Notes: generated from the sequence alone by a model not told the origin. Shown: positions 42,459-53,496, counted from the first letter of the stretch. The stretch: 64,000 nt of DNA from Syngnathus acus (GCF_901709675.1 NC_051087.1:15323067-15387066); one strand, 5' to 3'. Numbers and translations: made by a program.

Positions 42459-43080
42459 TCATGGTACCCAATTAGCCTGATCACATGTGGGATGTTCCAA
42501 TAAGGTGTTTGATGAGCTTTTCTCAGCTTTCTCAGTATTTTTTGCCACCTTTCCCAACTTCTACTGGAAGTGTTGCAGCCATGAAATTCAAAGTTAATTA
42601 TTATTTGGCAAAAAAACAATGAAGTTTATCAGTTTGAACATTAAATATGTTCTCTTTGTAGTGTATTCAATTGACTATGGGTTGAGAAGGATTTTCAAAT
42701 CGTTGTATTTTGGTTTTATTTACATTTTACACAATTTTCCAACTTCAACCGAATCCGGTTTGTAGATCGTACAATGCTTTTGGAAATGGTATTGGTACAT
42801 GTGATTTGTCAATGCTTTAACTGTTGCACTTTTCATTGATGTCCAAGTTTTCTTAACGACTAATTATTGATTGCTTTTGTGTGAAACACACTGTCAGTTT
42901 TTAGTACATGTGTTTAAATTTACTTGAAATGGGGATTGGCAAAAAAAACAACAACCACATTTTGATTCTACATCGAAGATTTCACTATATGATTTATTTT
43001 CATTGTTGGACCTGACTTGACCAATGTACTACACTTCTTCATTCTACTGTATTTGGTCCTAAAGTTCGACTGGTTACTAT

Positions 43081-43959
43081 TAGGGGTGTAAATCGCGGGT
43101 TTTGTCACGATACGATATCATATCGATACAAAGAACCACGTTACGATATTTGCCGATATCTTAAAGCCTGCTGTGATTCATTCATGATACATCACGATAT
43201 AGTGCTCTACGATCGATATAGAACAATATCCTGATTTATAACAATTCATACGCAAAATCAACAAGGTACTGCAAACTCTTTATTTAGGAAATTACAAGAG
43301 TATTATAGTATACAAAGTGCTTATTTTAACACTGAACTTGATCAAATTCCTATATTTTTTCTCATATTAGTAAGTAAAGAAAAATGAATATTCTTTCTTT
43401 TTTTGTAATACCATTAACTTTAAAGTGCATTACTGAACTATTTAATTACAAAACAAAAATAAGTTCTTTATAATGAATGTAGTAAACATTACACCTTGAC
43501 CATATGTTCTAATCCAAATGCAAAAAAAACCATTCTCTTGCAATACCAGAGAACTATACATAAATAAAATATGTATGTTGTTATTTAACTCTTCTATAAA
43601 ACAAAAATAACTTAATTTATAACTCTTTATATAGAATTTTAACATTACACGGTGTCTACTCAAAGGGGAGCGAATTTCCTCGTCTTCTTGGACACTAGCC
43701 ATAGCACCAGCCCAGGAGCCGCGTAGTTGTCGGCTCCCCTTTCACGTGCCTGCTCTGCTCACAACACAACACGCCGCGCACTGCTCCCGGAAAGAGGAAG
43801 CAAGCAACAATGAACTGGATTTCAAAATAAAGTCGCGTCTAATGTCCGAGGTCAAAAACGGGCGATATAGATCGATGTTTACGTTTAGCATCGATGCCAA
43901 CAAATCGTAGAGCATTATATCGATTAATCGGTGTGTATCGATGAATCGTTACACCCCTA
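43081..43959. mobile_element. Non-autonomous hAT rich in CGAT palindromes
   Basis: Ends TAGGGGTGTAAATCG and CGTTACACCCCTA lie inside the exact 8-bp duplication GTTACTAT (43073-43080, 43960-43967). Near both ends are clusters of CGATAT/ATCGAT palindromes. The middle is AT-rich with no transposase. Confidence 0.88.
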
Positions 43960-44092
43960 GTTACTATACATTTCAACGGTGCAAGAATTAGTTGTAATAT
44001 TTGCTTGTAGTCAAATTTGCTTTTGTTTTTATGTTTGTATACATCTGCTGCATGTTTGATGACAGACTGGCTTTCATTTTAATCTCCATTAG

Positions 44093-44195
44093 AACAACTG
44101 ACTGGATCTGACTGGACGGTGGAGAGTATTCATCCAATACTTGACCTGTTGAGTTATATCAGAACTGACCGCCTCCTCATGGCTAAGTTCACTCA
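44093..44195 (+). CDS. wdr17: WDR17 coding exon 20
   Basis: Starts after TCCATTAG and ends CTCA|GTAAAC. It encodes EQLTGSDWTVESIHPILDLL and SYIRTDRLLMAKFT. The split glutamine codon is completed by exon 21 only 100 bp away. Confidence 0.95.
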
Positions 44196-44295
44196 GTAAA
44201 CCAATTATTATGTATTATTTCAATAACATCTACTTCCCATATAATGTCAGAACTGATCATCGTGTGTGCGTGCGTGTGTGTGTGCGTGCATGTAG

Positions 44296-44397
44296 AGCCC
44301 GCAGTGAGCTGTTGATCCTGTGTGGTTACATTGGCGGGTTGCTTGCCATAAGAAGACAGTACTCCGGCATTGTACCTGCACTCTATGAATACACCAG
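44296..44397 (+). CDS. wdr17: WDR17 coding exon 21
   Basis: Starts after CATGTAG, following a (TG)n tract, and ends CACCAG|GTACAC. It encodes ARSELLILCGYIGGLLAIRR and QYSGIVPALYEYT, among the most conserved parts of the family. Confidence 0.96.
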
Positions 44398-44642
44398 GTA
44401 CACAATGATTAATCACTTACAAACGTGTACTTACACGTTTACAGAAAAGTGCACAAGTTTGTGTTCAGTTCAAGTTGACATTTGCTGGAAAATGCATGAA
44501 TTTTCTCCAACGGCCGGTGTGGCTGAGGCCGGTTCCCACTGCACCAGTCGACGATTATGTTTTGGCTAATCATAATAATCATAATTGCTAATACCAACAT
44601 GTCCAGGTGTGCTACCATCTCATTTCCCTCTCTGTGACACAG

Positions 44643-44741
44643 TCAATTGTTGAAACGGAGAGAAGTGAGTGTTCCTCTGAAGATTGACCAGCTGTCAATG
44701 GAATTGGATGCCTGGCGAGTATGCACTCAGAGTAGCGACAA
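44643..44741 (+). CDS. wdr17: WDR17 coding exon 22
   Basis: Starts after GACACAG and ends GACAA|GTAGGT. It encodes QLLKRREVSVPLKIDQLSME and LDAWRVCTQSSD. The alternative donor 4 bp further would include a TAG and is rejected. Confidence 0.95.
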
Positions 44742-45644
44742 GTAGGTGTACACACACATCATCCATCACAAATTCTGAGGCATATTTCGCCAAAGTACAA
44801 GATAGGAATTTTAAGAGTCCACCAACAACATAAGGGACATTTTCACCAGCAACTCAGTATAAATTACAGATTGTGCCTTGTACCTCTGTCATAATTGTAA
44901 CACAGCATTTCATAAAACCATCATACCAACAGACAGTCAAATGTGTTGGTGGTTGTGTGATGGTCTGGGGTATTTATTTTTATATCAGGAAAATGCAGTT
45001 TTTGTTTGATCCATTCATTTTGGAGAAATAATGAAACAACCAATGGCTTTAAAAACACCCATTTTTAATGAGGAATAAGGCCACGCACCCCTCCTCTCCA
45101 TGTCTTGATCACGGAAGGAAGAGATCACAATTTTCCCATTGGAACTCATTGGTAAGACTATTGCTTAAAATGTACAAAAACAGCTACCAATTGGCACCAA
45201 AACTTATGATACTTCAACATATTAAAAGGATTAGCATCTCCGTGGCTGACTTTAGAGAAATGAGCAGTCTCTCTGCAGCTGAAGTGCCCTCTCACGTCTA
45301 TTTCCTTTCACCTGTCACCAACATATGCAAACACGATGCATTCCGAGATTCATGTATGGGCACTCTGTAATATTGGTGAAATGTATTAAACAAACACACG
45401 CCAGCAGATATAGGCAAATATTTCCCTTTGCAATGGATGCCCTCTATAGAATCATGTTCTATGAAAATATTTTGCTCTTAAATTAAATGCTACTACAACA
45501 AAAACAAAAAACTCACTACATATTAATCAATGTCAAGTCAAACATTAATTTTAGTCAACAATTTTTTTCCAAAAATAGAACAAATCATATACAGTATTGC
45601 ATTTATTTTAAAATATATATTTAGAACAGTGCCTTTTTTAATAG
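44742..45644. other. WDR17 intron, nothing recognised
   Basis: About 900 bp without a transposon I can name. An ORF at 45068-45370 has no recognisable domain and no splice support. Confidence 0.5.
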
Positions 45645-45712
45645 CCCTCCATCAGAGAGTCAAAAAGAGGACTTCCGCTGCCTTGAGAAAAGAATCCTGC
45701 CTGTGAACTCAG
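45645..45712 (+). CDS. wdr17: WDR17 coding exon 23
   Basis: I place the start after TTTTTTAATAG: the first base completes the split codon from exon 22, then PPSESQKEDFRCLEKRILPV follows in the frame that matches the family (PPSDSQ). An upstream AG (45624) would give a wrong frame. Ends CTCAG|GTAAGA. Confidence 0.88.
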
Positions 45713-45793
45713 GTAAGAACAGTCACAAACATAAGAAAGTTCACTGAAACCAAACAATTGTGTTTAAAATACCTTATGTCCTTCCTCCACTAG

Positions 45794-45882
45794 TCTCATG
45801 CGGTGCTGATTACGTGACAGGCTCCAATCTGCCAAGTCACTCTGATGTTCAACTTTCTTGTTTTACTGGTTCCAGAATACAG
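45794..45882 (+). CDS. wdr17: WDR17 coding exon 24
   Basis: Starts after CCACTAG and ends ATACAG|GTGTGT. It encodes SCGADYVTGSNLPSHSDVQL and SCFTGSRIQ, in which DYVTGSNLPSHSD is a family signature. The following 640 bp (45883-46520) hold nothing I recognise. Confidence 0.96.
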
Positions 45883-46520
45883 GTGTGTGTGGTTCTTTTT
45901 TTGGTTTGTATGATTAGCCTGTTTGAGTAGGCCTCTTTGGCACATGTGATCAGCTTGGTGGCTTGAGCTATGCTGTTAGCTTGCAATTACCCTTCTCTTG
46001 CTTTCACTGGCCTTCCCTTCTCTATGACACTTAGCATGAGTGGATTTCAGTTAAGACTACAAAATCACACATTATCACACAGGCTAGGCAGACTCACCCC
46101 TTTGCAGGAGGGCGGCCAAGAGTAGTAGAAGAATAGAGACCTTGGAGGTAGGGATTTGACCTTCTTTCGCAATTTTTCAGAGAAGGCTCCAAAGTTGTGT
46201 CTCGATCTTTCTGGCATACATTAAATAGCCTCCTAGTAATTACTATTAGCATAGCAAGCATTAAAGATAAAGAACTGGGACAAAATATAACAAGCCATTA
46301 CACTCAGCGGACAACTTGTTAGATATTAAATACCAGTGAAAACTCTTGTAATTCTGGCAAAAATTATGGAATTGCCAGTCTCAATAGTCTCTGACCATTG
46401 ATTCAGATGTTTAAATTTGGAGAAAAAAGAAGCAGATCTAAGACATGACACAGAATAAAACTCGCTGACAGCCAACAACAACATTAACAAAGTCAGCAAT
46501 AAATAAAAAAAATAAAAATT

Positions 46521-46694
46521 CTCATTGCGGTAGCACGGTGGCTCACAATTCTGAAATTTGATTTCGACTCGGCCGTCATTTGTGGAGTTGTTTGTCTACG
46601 TGTGACCTGTGATTGGCCGGCAACCAGCTCAGGGTGTACCAGCACACCCACGACCTTCGTCAGGATAAGTGGTTTGGAAGATAAAAGAATGATA
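46521..46694 (+). mobile_element. Internally deleted copy of the tRNA-derived SINE
   Basis: The head (GCGGTAGCACGGTGGCTCAC) and the 3' part (GTGATTGGCCGGCAACCAGC, CAGGATAAGTGG) are present, but most of the body is missing. It lies just left of a solo LTR. Confidence 0.65.
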
Positions 46695-46695
46695 C

Positions 46696-47053
46696 TGTCA
46701 CGGTCGGAATGAAGCAGGGCGATCAAATGCAGTTTGGACCAGGGTTTATTGAAGGGAAAAGGTAGTTGGAAAGGAAGACAATGGGAACAAGACCAACAGA
46801 ACCGGCAAACTAACATAACTTAATGGACCCACCGACAGACTGACCGACAGGGATGGCAAACAGAAAACGACCGATGCAAAAACAGAAAGACAGGAACGAC
46901 GAGAGACAAGAAATAATCTGACAAGGTTGTGACACGCAGACAGGACTTAAATACGTGACAGGTAACGAAAGGCAGGTGAGGATGATCACACTGATCATGG
47001 GCACACAAGAGAGGAGGGGCGAGCACACAGACACACTGACAGAAACTATGACA
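46696..47053 (-). mobile_element. Solo LTR, copy 3
   Basis: TGTCACGGTCGG at the left and CTATGACA at the right, 358 bp. It shares TTTGGACCAGGGTTTATTGA and ACTTAAATACGTGACAGGTA with copy 2. A clear 5-bp duplication was not seen (GATAC against TACAT). Confidence 0.75.
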
Positions 47054-47621
47054 TACATTCAAATTGTACTGCAACTGTGCTTTAATGATAACTGCCCAAC
47101 TGAAGTGTTAGATATTTATGCACAGTATATAAGTATGGTTAAGGCTGCATAGTAATAAATAACATCGGTCATTTGGTAGATTATTTTGGCTGATGCTTTA
47201 AGGTCCATAATTATTAAATCCAGGCCATTGAGTCTGCCAGGTATAATAAAAGCTAGAGGCGGTGCAAGTGTGGTGTGTTGAATTGTTTGTTTCTTATTGG
47301 TTGGGTTGTCATGATTCCAGATTTTTGTCCTCAGAACAGAGTGATTCAATTTTTCTCTCTGCTTGATATAAACAAGTAACTTACTGACAAGCACATTTGT
47401 TTTATTTTATTGCTTTTACTGTTTCTTCAAACCAGAACGTTTCCATTGGAAATGACTTCAGTTTTGTGCCATGTCTGTGATTTGTCATGTTTTTCTACAA
47501 AACTAAACAACAGAATGAGGATATTCCTCTGAGACTGGCATAATTTTTCCATGGGTTGTTTGTACCAGTGTGCAGAAGTGCTTTTTAAAATGTAACTATT
47601 TTTTTCTTTTTTTACATGCAG
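47054..47621. other. WDR17 last intron, nothing recognised
   Basis: No ORF or repeat was recognised in the remainder of the last intron. Confidence 0.5.
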
Positions 47622-47741
47622 GGTCCAGTATTTTTACTTGAAGATGGCAAATCAGCTATTTCCCTGAATGATGCTCTGATGTGGGCAAAAGTCAACCCCT
47701 TCTCTCCACTCGGTACAGGAGTGCGTATTAACCCCTTCTAA
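47622..47741 (+). CDS. wdr17: WDR17 last coding exon (25)
   Basis: Starts after ACATGCAG and encodes GPVFFLEDG-type text (here GPVFLLEDGKSAISLNDALM), WAKVNPFSPLGTGVRINPF and a TAA stop at 47739-47741. The C-terminal INPF matches the end of the vertebrate family, so the protein ends at its normal place. Confidence 0.97.
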   Translation, partial: GPVFLLEDGKSAISLNDALMWAKVNPFSPLGTGVRINPF

Positions 47742-47787
47742 CACCCCACCCACGCACACGCACTACGCCCGCACTCAAGGAGGGTGC

Positions 47788-47793
47788 AATAAA
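47788..47793 (+). terminator. wdr17: Polyadenylation signal of WDR17
   Basis: AATAAA 47 bp after the stop codon, in GTGCAATAAAGTCC. This predicts a short 3' UTR of about 65-80 bases. A later AATAAA at 48070 is a possible alternative. 47800-48165 otherwise holds nothing recognised. Confidence 0.7.
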
Positions 47794-48170
47794 GTCCTTT
47801 AAACAAAGCATTTGTGGAACTACAAATACAATGTTAAAATGTTATAAAAGTAATGTTATAAAAGTTCCTGTTTGTACATTTTCTCTCTGTGTGGGGAATC
47901 ATTTTTTGTTAAAAAAAAAGCGTGTCATCTTGTTTGTACATGCGTCATAAATATGGTAAGCCTCTGAGTTCAGTTTATTTCACCACTGTAAAAAGAACAG
48001 TTGGACAGCAAAATGAAGCTGGTGTTGCATGGCTGTGTTGTTTTGTGTCGTTTTCTTCCCATAATTGTATAAATAAAAAAAATATAGATTATTGGTGGCA
48101 GTCATAGCGGTATGAAAAGGCACTGGCAATGAATGAAATATACAATACTAAAGCTCAAAGAGCTTTGATA

Positions 48171-48541
48171 TGTCATGTATGAATGGAGCAGGGTGACCAT
48201 GTGCAGCTTGGACCAGGGTTTATTGAAGGGAAGGGGGGTAGTGGAGAACAGAGACACAGGTGGGACAGAGGCTCACTGACAGCGGGCAGGGAACAGAAGT
48301 CCACTCGGACCAGGAACAGAGACAGGTAGCGGGTATTGACTGTGAGCCTACACACGAGACCGGGGGGGAACGCACAAGCGGGACAGGAACAACAGCAGCA
48401 GAAACAGACGGACATTAACAGAGGAAGAAACACGCGAGCAGGGTTTAAATACAATGGTAAACAAGAGGGAGCAGGTGTCAGTCATTACGGTGATACGGGG
48501 GCGTGGCTGAGGGAAAGTTCGCGGCTGAGTGGCACGTGACA
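48171..48541 (-). mobile_element. Solo LTR, copy 4
   Basis: TGTCATGTATGAATGG to GGCACGTGACA, 371 bp, flanked by the 5-bp duplication TGATA (48166-48170 and 48542-48546). Its minus strand has the clearest LTR layout of the four, with a TATTTAAACCC box and CAATAAACCC. Confidence 0.88.
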
Positions 48542-48899
48542 TGATAATGTGATTGATTCAACAAAATAATGTAATCGTTTATTCATGCTTTATATTAGCT
48601 ATAATTTCACAGATGGAGAGTTAAATTGGATGTGTTTTAATAGATGCATTTACCTTTTCAGAGCTGTCAATTTCTCATGGATTGTCCGTATTTTGTTGGT
48701 CAAATGTCTGAACATAACCTGGTTACGACTGGAACATGATCTGGATAATAAAAAAAAATCATAAAAAGAAAAATATCATGCATCACATCGCCCACACAGG
48801 TAGGAAACAACCAAAAATACAGAAAAAAGGTAGTGATGATGTAACTAAGATTATTCCAGGTTTTGAGTGTGTGCATGTGCGTGAAGGAACAGTTTTTTA

Positions 48900-50196
48900 T
48901 CAGGGTATGGCATGAATTAAATTACACTTTTCTGATAAGGTTTTGGTCAGGTACGCGGCAGAGGGGGTTGTTAATCAGTTTCAGCTGCATTGGTGTTGAT
49001 GGAATTAACAACAGGTGCACTAGAGGGGCAACAACGAGATGGTCCCCAAAACAGGACTGGTTTTGCAGGTGGAGGCAACAGGGCCGTAGACGGTCCTCAT
49101 CCCATCAGCAGGACCGATATCTGCTGCTTTGTGCAAGGAGAAACAGGTTGAGCACTGCCCGAGCCCTACAGAATGACCTCCAGCAGGCTACTGGTGTGAA
49201 TGTCTCTGTCCAAACAGTCAGAAACAGACTTCACGAGGGTGGCATCAGGGCACGACATCCTGTAGTGTACCCTGTGCTCACTGCTCAGCACCGTGGAGCT
49301 TGATTGGCATTTGCCATAGAACACCAGAATTGGCAAGTCCGCCACTGGCGCCCTGTGCTTTTCACAGATGAGAGCGGGTTTACCCTGAGCACCTGTGATA
49401 GATGTGAAAGGGTCTGGAGAAGCCAAGGAGAGCGCTATGCTGCCTGCAACATCATTCAGCATGACCGGTTCGGTGGTGGGTCAGTGATGGTCTGGGGAGG
49501 CATTTCCATGGAGGGACGAACAGACCTCTACAGGCTAGAGAACGGCAGTCTGACTGCCATTAGGTATCGGGATGAAATCCTTGCACCCATGGTCAGACCC
49601 TACGCTGGTGCAGTAGGTCCTGGGTTCCTCCTGATCCACGACAATGCCCGGCCTCATGTGGCAGGAGTATGCAGACAGTGTCTGGAGGATGAAGTAATTG
49701 ACACAATTGAATGGCCCTCACGATCACCTGATCTCAACCCGATAGAACACCTCTGGGACATAATGTTTCAGTCCATCAGACACCGCCAGGTTGCTCCTCA
49801 GACTTTACAGGAGCTCACTGATGCCCTGAGACAGATCTGGGAGGACATCCCACAAGACACCATCCGTCGTCTCATTAGGAGCATGCCGCGACGTTGTCAA
49901 GCATGCATACAAGCACGTGGGGGCCACACAAATTACTGAAAATAATTTTGAGTTGCAGAAATTGAATTTAGGCAAAATGGACGAGCCTGACAGATAATTT
50001 TTTCACTTTGATTTTTGGGGCGTCTATATACTGAGCCCTCTGTAGGCTGACAACTTTTATTTCCATCAAAAGATGTGGCATCCTTTTGTTCCTGAGACAT
50101 TAAACTGTCCATATCAGTATAGATATCCAACATTTTTGTTGTCACCGTTGAAATCTGATGTGTTTTAAAGTGTTCATTTAATTTTTTTGAGCAGTG
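48900..50196 (+). mobile_element. Second Tc1-like family, left-truncated copy
   Basis: The right end AAATTAAATGAACACTTT-like arm reads ...TTTTTTTGAGCAGTG before TA, the terminus typical of another Tc1-like family. The matching left inverted repeat is not present, so the copy has lost its left end. It encodes the transposase below. The segment 48547-48899 before it shows nothing recognised. Confidence 0.85.
48960..49939 (+). pseudogene. Tc1-like transposase with one nonsense codon
   Basis: The N-terminal helix-turn-helix part ([38 protein letters not shown]) reads open to a TGA at 49301-49303. The frame continues immediately with LAFAIEHQNWQVRHWRPVLF, TDESGF, IHDNARPH and SPDLNPIEHLWD. D34E spacing is exact. 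The single stop could be a CGA-to-TGA transition at a CpG. The true start is missing with the left end. Confidence 0.88.
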
Positions 50197-50413
50197 TATA
50201 TATAGGCGGCTCTCTGTTGCACTGGTTAGCACGTCCGCCTCGCAGCAAGGAGGGTGTGGGTTCGATGTACCTACGTAGGTTTCCTCCGGGTACTTCCTCC
50301 CGCATCCCAAAAACATGCTTGGTAGACCGATTGAGCACTCCAAATTGTCCCTAGGTGTGAGTGCGAAGGGTTGTTCGTCCCTGGTGCCCTGCCCTGCGAT
50401 TGGCTGGCAACTA

Positions 50414-51997
50414 CAAACCGGATTCGGTTAAAGTTGGGAAATTGTGTAAAATGTAAATAAAACCGAAATACAACGATTTGAAAATGCTTCTTAACCCATA
50501 TTCAATTGGATACACTACAAAGAGAACATATTTAATGTTCAAACTGATCAACTTAATTGTTTTTTGCCAAATAATAATTAACTTTGAATTTCATGGCTGC
50601 AATACTTCCAGTAGAAGTTGGGAAAGGTGGCAAAAATTACTGAGAAAACTGAGAAAAGCTCATCAAACACCTATTTGGAACACCCCACATGTGATCAGGC
50701 TAATTGGGTACCATGATTGGGTATAAAAGGAGCCTCCCTAAACATGCTCACTCATTCACAAGCAAGGATGGGGCGAGGTTCACCACTTAGTCCACAACTG
50801 CGTGAGAAAATATTTGAACAGTTTAAGAACAAAATTTCTCAAAGCAAAATGGCAAAGAATTTAGGGTTTTCAACATCTACGGTCCATAATATCATCAAAA
50901 GGTTCAGAGAATCTGGTGAAGTAAGCGCCACGGCCGGAAACCAAGACTGAATGACCGTGACCTTCGATCCCTCATACGGCACTGCCTTAAAAACCGACAT
51001 GAGTGTGTAAAGGATATCATCAAATGGGCTCAGGAAAACTTCAGAAAACCACTGTCAGTAAATACAGTTCATCACTACATCAGTAAGTGCGGGTTAAAAC
51101 TCTACCATGCAAAGCAAAAACCGTTCATGAACAACATCCAGAAACGCCGCCGGGTTCTCTGGGCCCGAGCTCATGTAAAATGGACTGATGCACAATAAAA
51201 AAGTGTGTTGTGGTCTGATGAGTCCACTTTTCAAATTGTTTTTGGAAACACTGGACGTTGTGTCCTTCGGACCAAAGAGGAAGCGGACCATCCAGACTGT
51301 TATCGACGCAAAGTTCAAAAGCCAACATCTGTGATGGTATGGGGGTGCATTAGCTCCCATGGCATAGGTGACTTACATTTCTGTGAAGGCAACATAAATG
51401 CTGAAAAGTACATACAGATTTTGGAGAAACATATGCTGCCGTCCAAGCGACGTCTTTTTCATGGACGCCGCTGCTTATTTCAGCAAGATAATGCCAAGCC
51501 ACATTCTGCACGTGTTACAACAGCGTGGCTTCGAAGTAAAAGAGTCCAGGTTCTCCCCTGGCCCGCTTCAAGTCCAGACCTGTCTCCCATTGAAAATGTG
51601 TGGCGCATTATGAAGCGTAAAATACGACAGGGAAGACCCCGGACTGTTGAACAACTGAAGCGGTTCATCAAGCAAGAATGGGAAAGAATTCCACATGAGA
51701 AGCTAAGAGAATTAGTCTCCTCTCTTCCAAAATGTTTATTGAGTGTTAGTAAAAGGAAAGGTGATGTAACGAAGTGGTAAACATGCCCTTCCCCAACTTC
51801 TACTGCACGTGTTGCAGCCATGAAATTTTAAGTTAATTATTATTTGAAAAATAAAATAAAGTTTGAGTTTGAGCATTGAATATGTTGTCTTTGTAGTGTA
51901 TTCAATTGAATATAGGTTGAAAAGGATTTTCAAATCATTGTATTTTGTTTTTATTTAAATTTTACACAATTTCGCAACTTCAACCGAATCCGGTTTG
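50414..51997 (+). mobile_element. Tc1-like transposon, copy 2
   Basis: TA duplication at 50412-50413 and 51998-51999. Inverted ends CAAACCGGATTCGGTTAAAG and CTTCAACCGAATCCGGTTTG. Long arms repeat CAACGATTTGAAAATGCTT-like text. Same family as 41166-42762 and better preserved. Confidence 0.94.
50717..51780 (+). pseudogene. Tc1-like transposase (copy 2)
   Basis: The N-terminus (SQLREKIFEQFKNKISQSKM-like helix-turn-helix, 50717-50925) is open until a 10-bp deletion, relative to copy 1, after TCTGGTGAA near 50919. The catalytic part (51205-51780) has WSDES, QQDNAKPH and SPDLSPIENVW with D34E spacing, and ends GDVTKW. A TAA lies before it, at the codon where copy 1 has TGA. Not functional as it stands. 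Confidence 0.92.
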
Positions 51998-52136
51998 TAG
52001 TTCAGGGTGTCCCTCGCCTACTGCCCGATGACTGTTGGGACTCCAGCATGCCCGCGACAAGTGGTAAAGTATGTGGATGGATATATACTGTGTTTGTGTG
52101 TGTGTGTATATACATATATATATATATATATATAAG

Positions 52137-53086
52137 GAGGTCACGGGCCCCCTGCTTGACCCCCTCCAGTTTGCCTACCGGGCAAACAGGTCAGTGGATG
52201 ATGCGGTCAACATGGGACTGCACTACATCCTGCACCACCTGGACACCCCAGGAACGTACGCCAGGATCCTGTTCGTGGACTTCAGCTCGGCGTTCAACAC
52301 CATCGCTCCTGACATCCTCCAACAGAAGCTCATCCAGCTTGCGGTGCCTGCCCCCACCTGTCAGTGGATCACCAGCTTCCTGACCAACAGGAGACAGCGT
52401 GTGAGGCTGGGGGGCATCACATCTGACACCCGGACCACCAATACTGGAGCCCCTCAGGGGTGCGTCCTCTCCCCACTGCTCTTCTCTCTCTACACCAATG
52501 ATTTCTCCTCAGATGACTCTCCTGTGAAGCTCCTGAAGTATGCAGACGACACCAGTCTCATCGGACTGATCCAGGACGGTGATGAGACTGCGTACAGACA
52601 GGAGGTGGAACGGCTGGTCCACTGGTGCAACCAAAACCTTCTGGAGCTGAACCCGCTCAAGACCGTGGAGATGACAGTGGATTTCAGGCGAGACCCTTCA
52701 CCACTTTTACCCCTCACTATCCCCAGTAATACTATTCTCTCCACAGACACCTTCAAGTTCCTGGGAACCACAATCTCTCGGGACCTGAAATGGACCGGCC
52801 ACATAGACTCTGTCCGGAAGAAGGCCCAGCAGAGGCTGTACTTCCTGAGACAGCTCAAGAAGTTCAACCTGCCGCGAGAGCTTCTGAAGACCTTCTACAC
52901 TGCCATCATCCAGTCTGTCCTCTGCACCTCCATCACTGTCTGGTTTGGATCAGCCTCCAAACAAGACAAGCACAGACTGCAACGGACAATCAGGACTGCA
53001 GAAAAGATCATTGGAATCAACCTCCCATCTATCCAAGACTTGTACCTGTCCAGGACCAGGAAACGTGCAAGGAACATCTCTACAGA
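52137..53086 (+). pseudogene. LINE reverse transcriptase, interrupted
   Basis: An open frame of about 315 codons with the RT palm: FVDFSSAFNTI, TGAPQGCVLSPLLFSLYTND and KYADDTSLIG (the ADD catalytic pair), then TFKFLGTTISRDLKW and the thumb region. It ends where the inner LINE is inserted. The endonuclease is missing through 5' truncation. Confidence 0.9.
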
Positions 53087-53244
53087 CTTAGACTTAGACT
53101 TAGACAGAACTTTATTGTCATTTTGTCAACACTAGGTGTGTACAAAACGAAATTTCATTGCATACGGCTTTCAACAATGTAGTGGTATTTCGGCTGGTTA
53201 AAAAAAAAAAGACATTCTATATAAAAATATGAAATAAGATAATT

Positions 53245-53414
53245 ACCGTAATTTTCGGACTATAAGTCGCGGTTTTTTTCATAGTTTGGGTGGGGGGGCG
53301 ACTTATACTCAGGAGCGACTTATATACATATATATGTTTTTTTTCACTTTTTTGGGCATTTTATGGCTGGTGCGACTTATACTCCGGTGCGACTTATAGT
53401 CCGAAAATTACGGT
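53245..53414. mobile_element. Short family-3 MITE (170 bp)
   Basis: ACCGTAATTTTCGGACTATA at the left and its exact complement at the right, with GTCGCGG/GACTTATA repeats inside. The whole element is nearly palindromic. It is inserted in the 3' untranslated part of the LINE. Confidence 0.88.
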
Positions 53415-53496
53415 ATAAAGTACAAAGTGCAGCAGTGATAAAGTATGTAAACAGTGCACGAGACAAAAGCAGTATTTACAAGTGTGCAGAGGAATG

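Larger units (their letters stand above)
41166..42762 (-). mobile_element. Tc1-like transposon, copy 1, degenerate
   Basis: About 1.6 kb in a TA duplication (41164-41165, 42763-42764), with inverted ends CAAACCAGATTTGGTTGAAG and CTTCAACCGAATCCGGTTTG and arms of about 100 bp or more. The minus strand carries a transposase N-terminus (42458-42162: paired-type helix-turn-helix, SKIARNLGFSTSTVHNII) and catalytic part (41957-41385: WSDES, QQDNAKPH, SPIENVW, DD34E spacing). Stops and frame breaks lie between the two. Confidence 0.93.
5405..47741 (+). other. wdr17: WDR17 gene body (3' two thirds), 25 coding exons
   Basis: This is the span of WDR17 visible here, a large WD40-repeat protein of poorly known function. 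The C-terminal half is alpha-solenoid-like in composition, reminiscent of scaffold proteins. I joined 25 exons by protein similarity to the vertebrate family as I know it, each bounded by AG...GT and with matching phases throughout. Together they hold 2 bases of a split codon plus 970 codons including TAA, about 969 residues. The family is about 1,300 residues long, so the N-terminal third is upstream of the window. Introns range from about 80 bp to more than 5 kb, and the long ones are filled with transposons. No frameshift or stop was found in any exon, so the gene appears intact. Confidence 0.95.
50205..52080 (+). mobile_element. tRNA-derived SINE split by a Tc1-like transposon
   Basis: The SINE head and body run 50205-50413 and resume at 51998 (TTCAGGGTGTCCCTCGCCTA) to a GGATGG tail near 52080. 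The interruption is precisely the Tc1-like element in a TA site. Several deletions in both halves show that the SINE is older than the transposon. Confidence 0.88.

Noticed and set aside
45068-45370. 100-codon ORF in a WDR17 intron
   Set aside because: No recognisable domain, no conservation evidence, no splice signals that fit WDR17 phases.
45622-45644. Earlier acceptor (TATATTTAG at 45624) for WDR17 exon 23
   Set aside because: With the phase left by exon 22 it gives a wrong frame with a TGA; the acceptor at 45644 restores the family text PPSESQ.
46691-47058. 5-bp target duplication for solo LTR copy 3
   Set aside because: The flanking bases GATAC and TACAT do not match, so I list the LTR without claiming a duplication.
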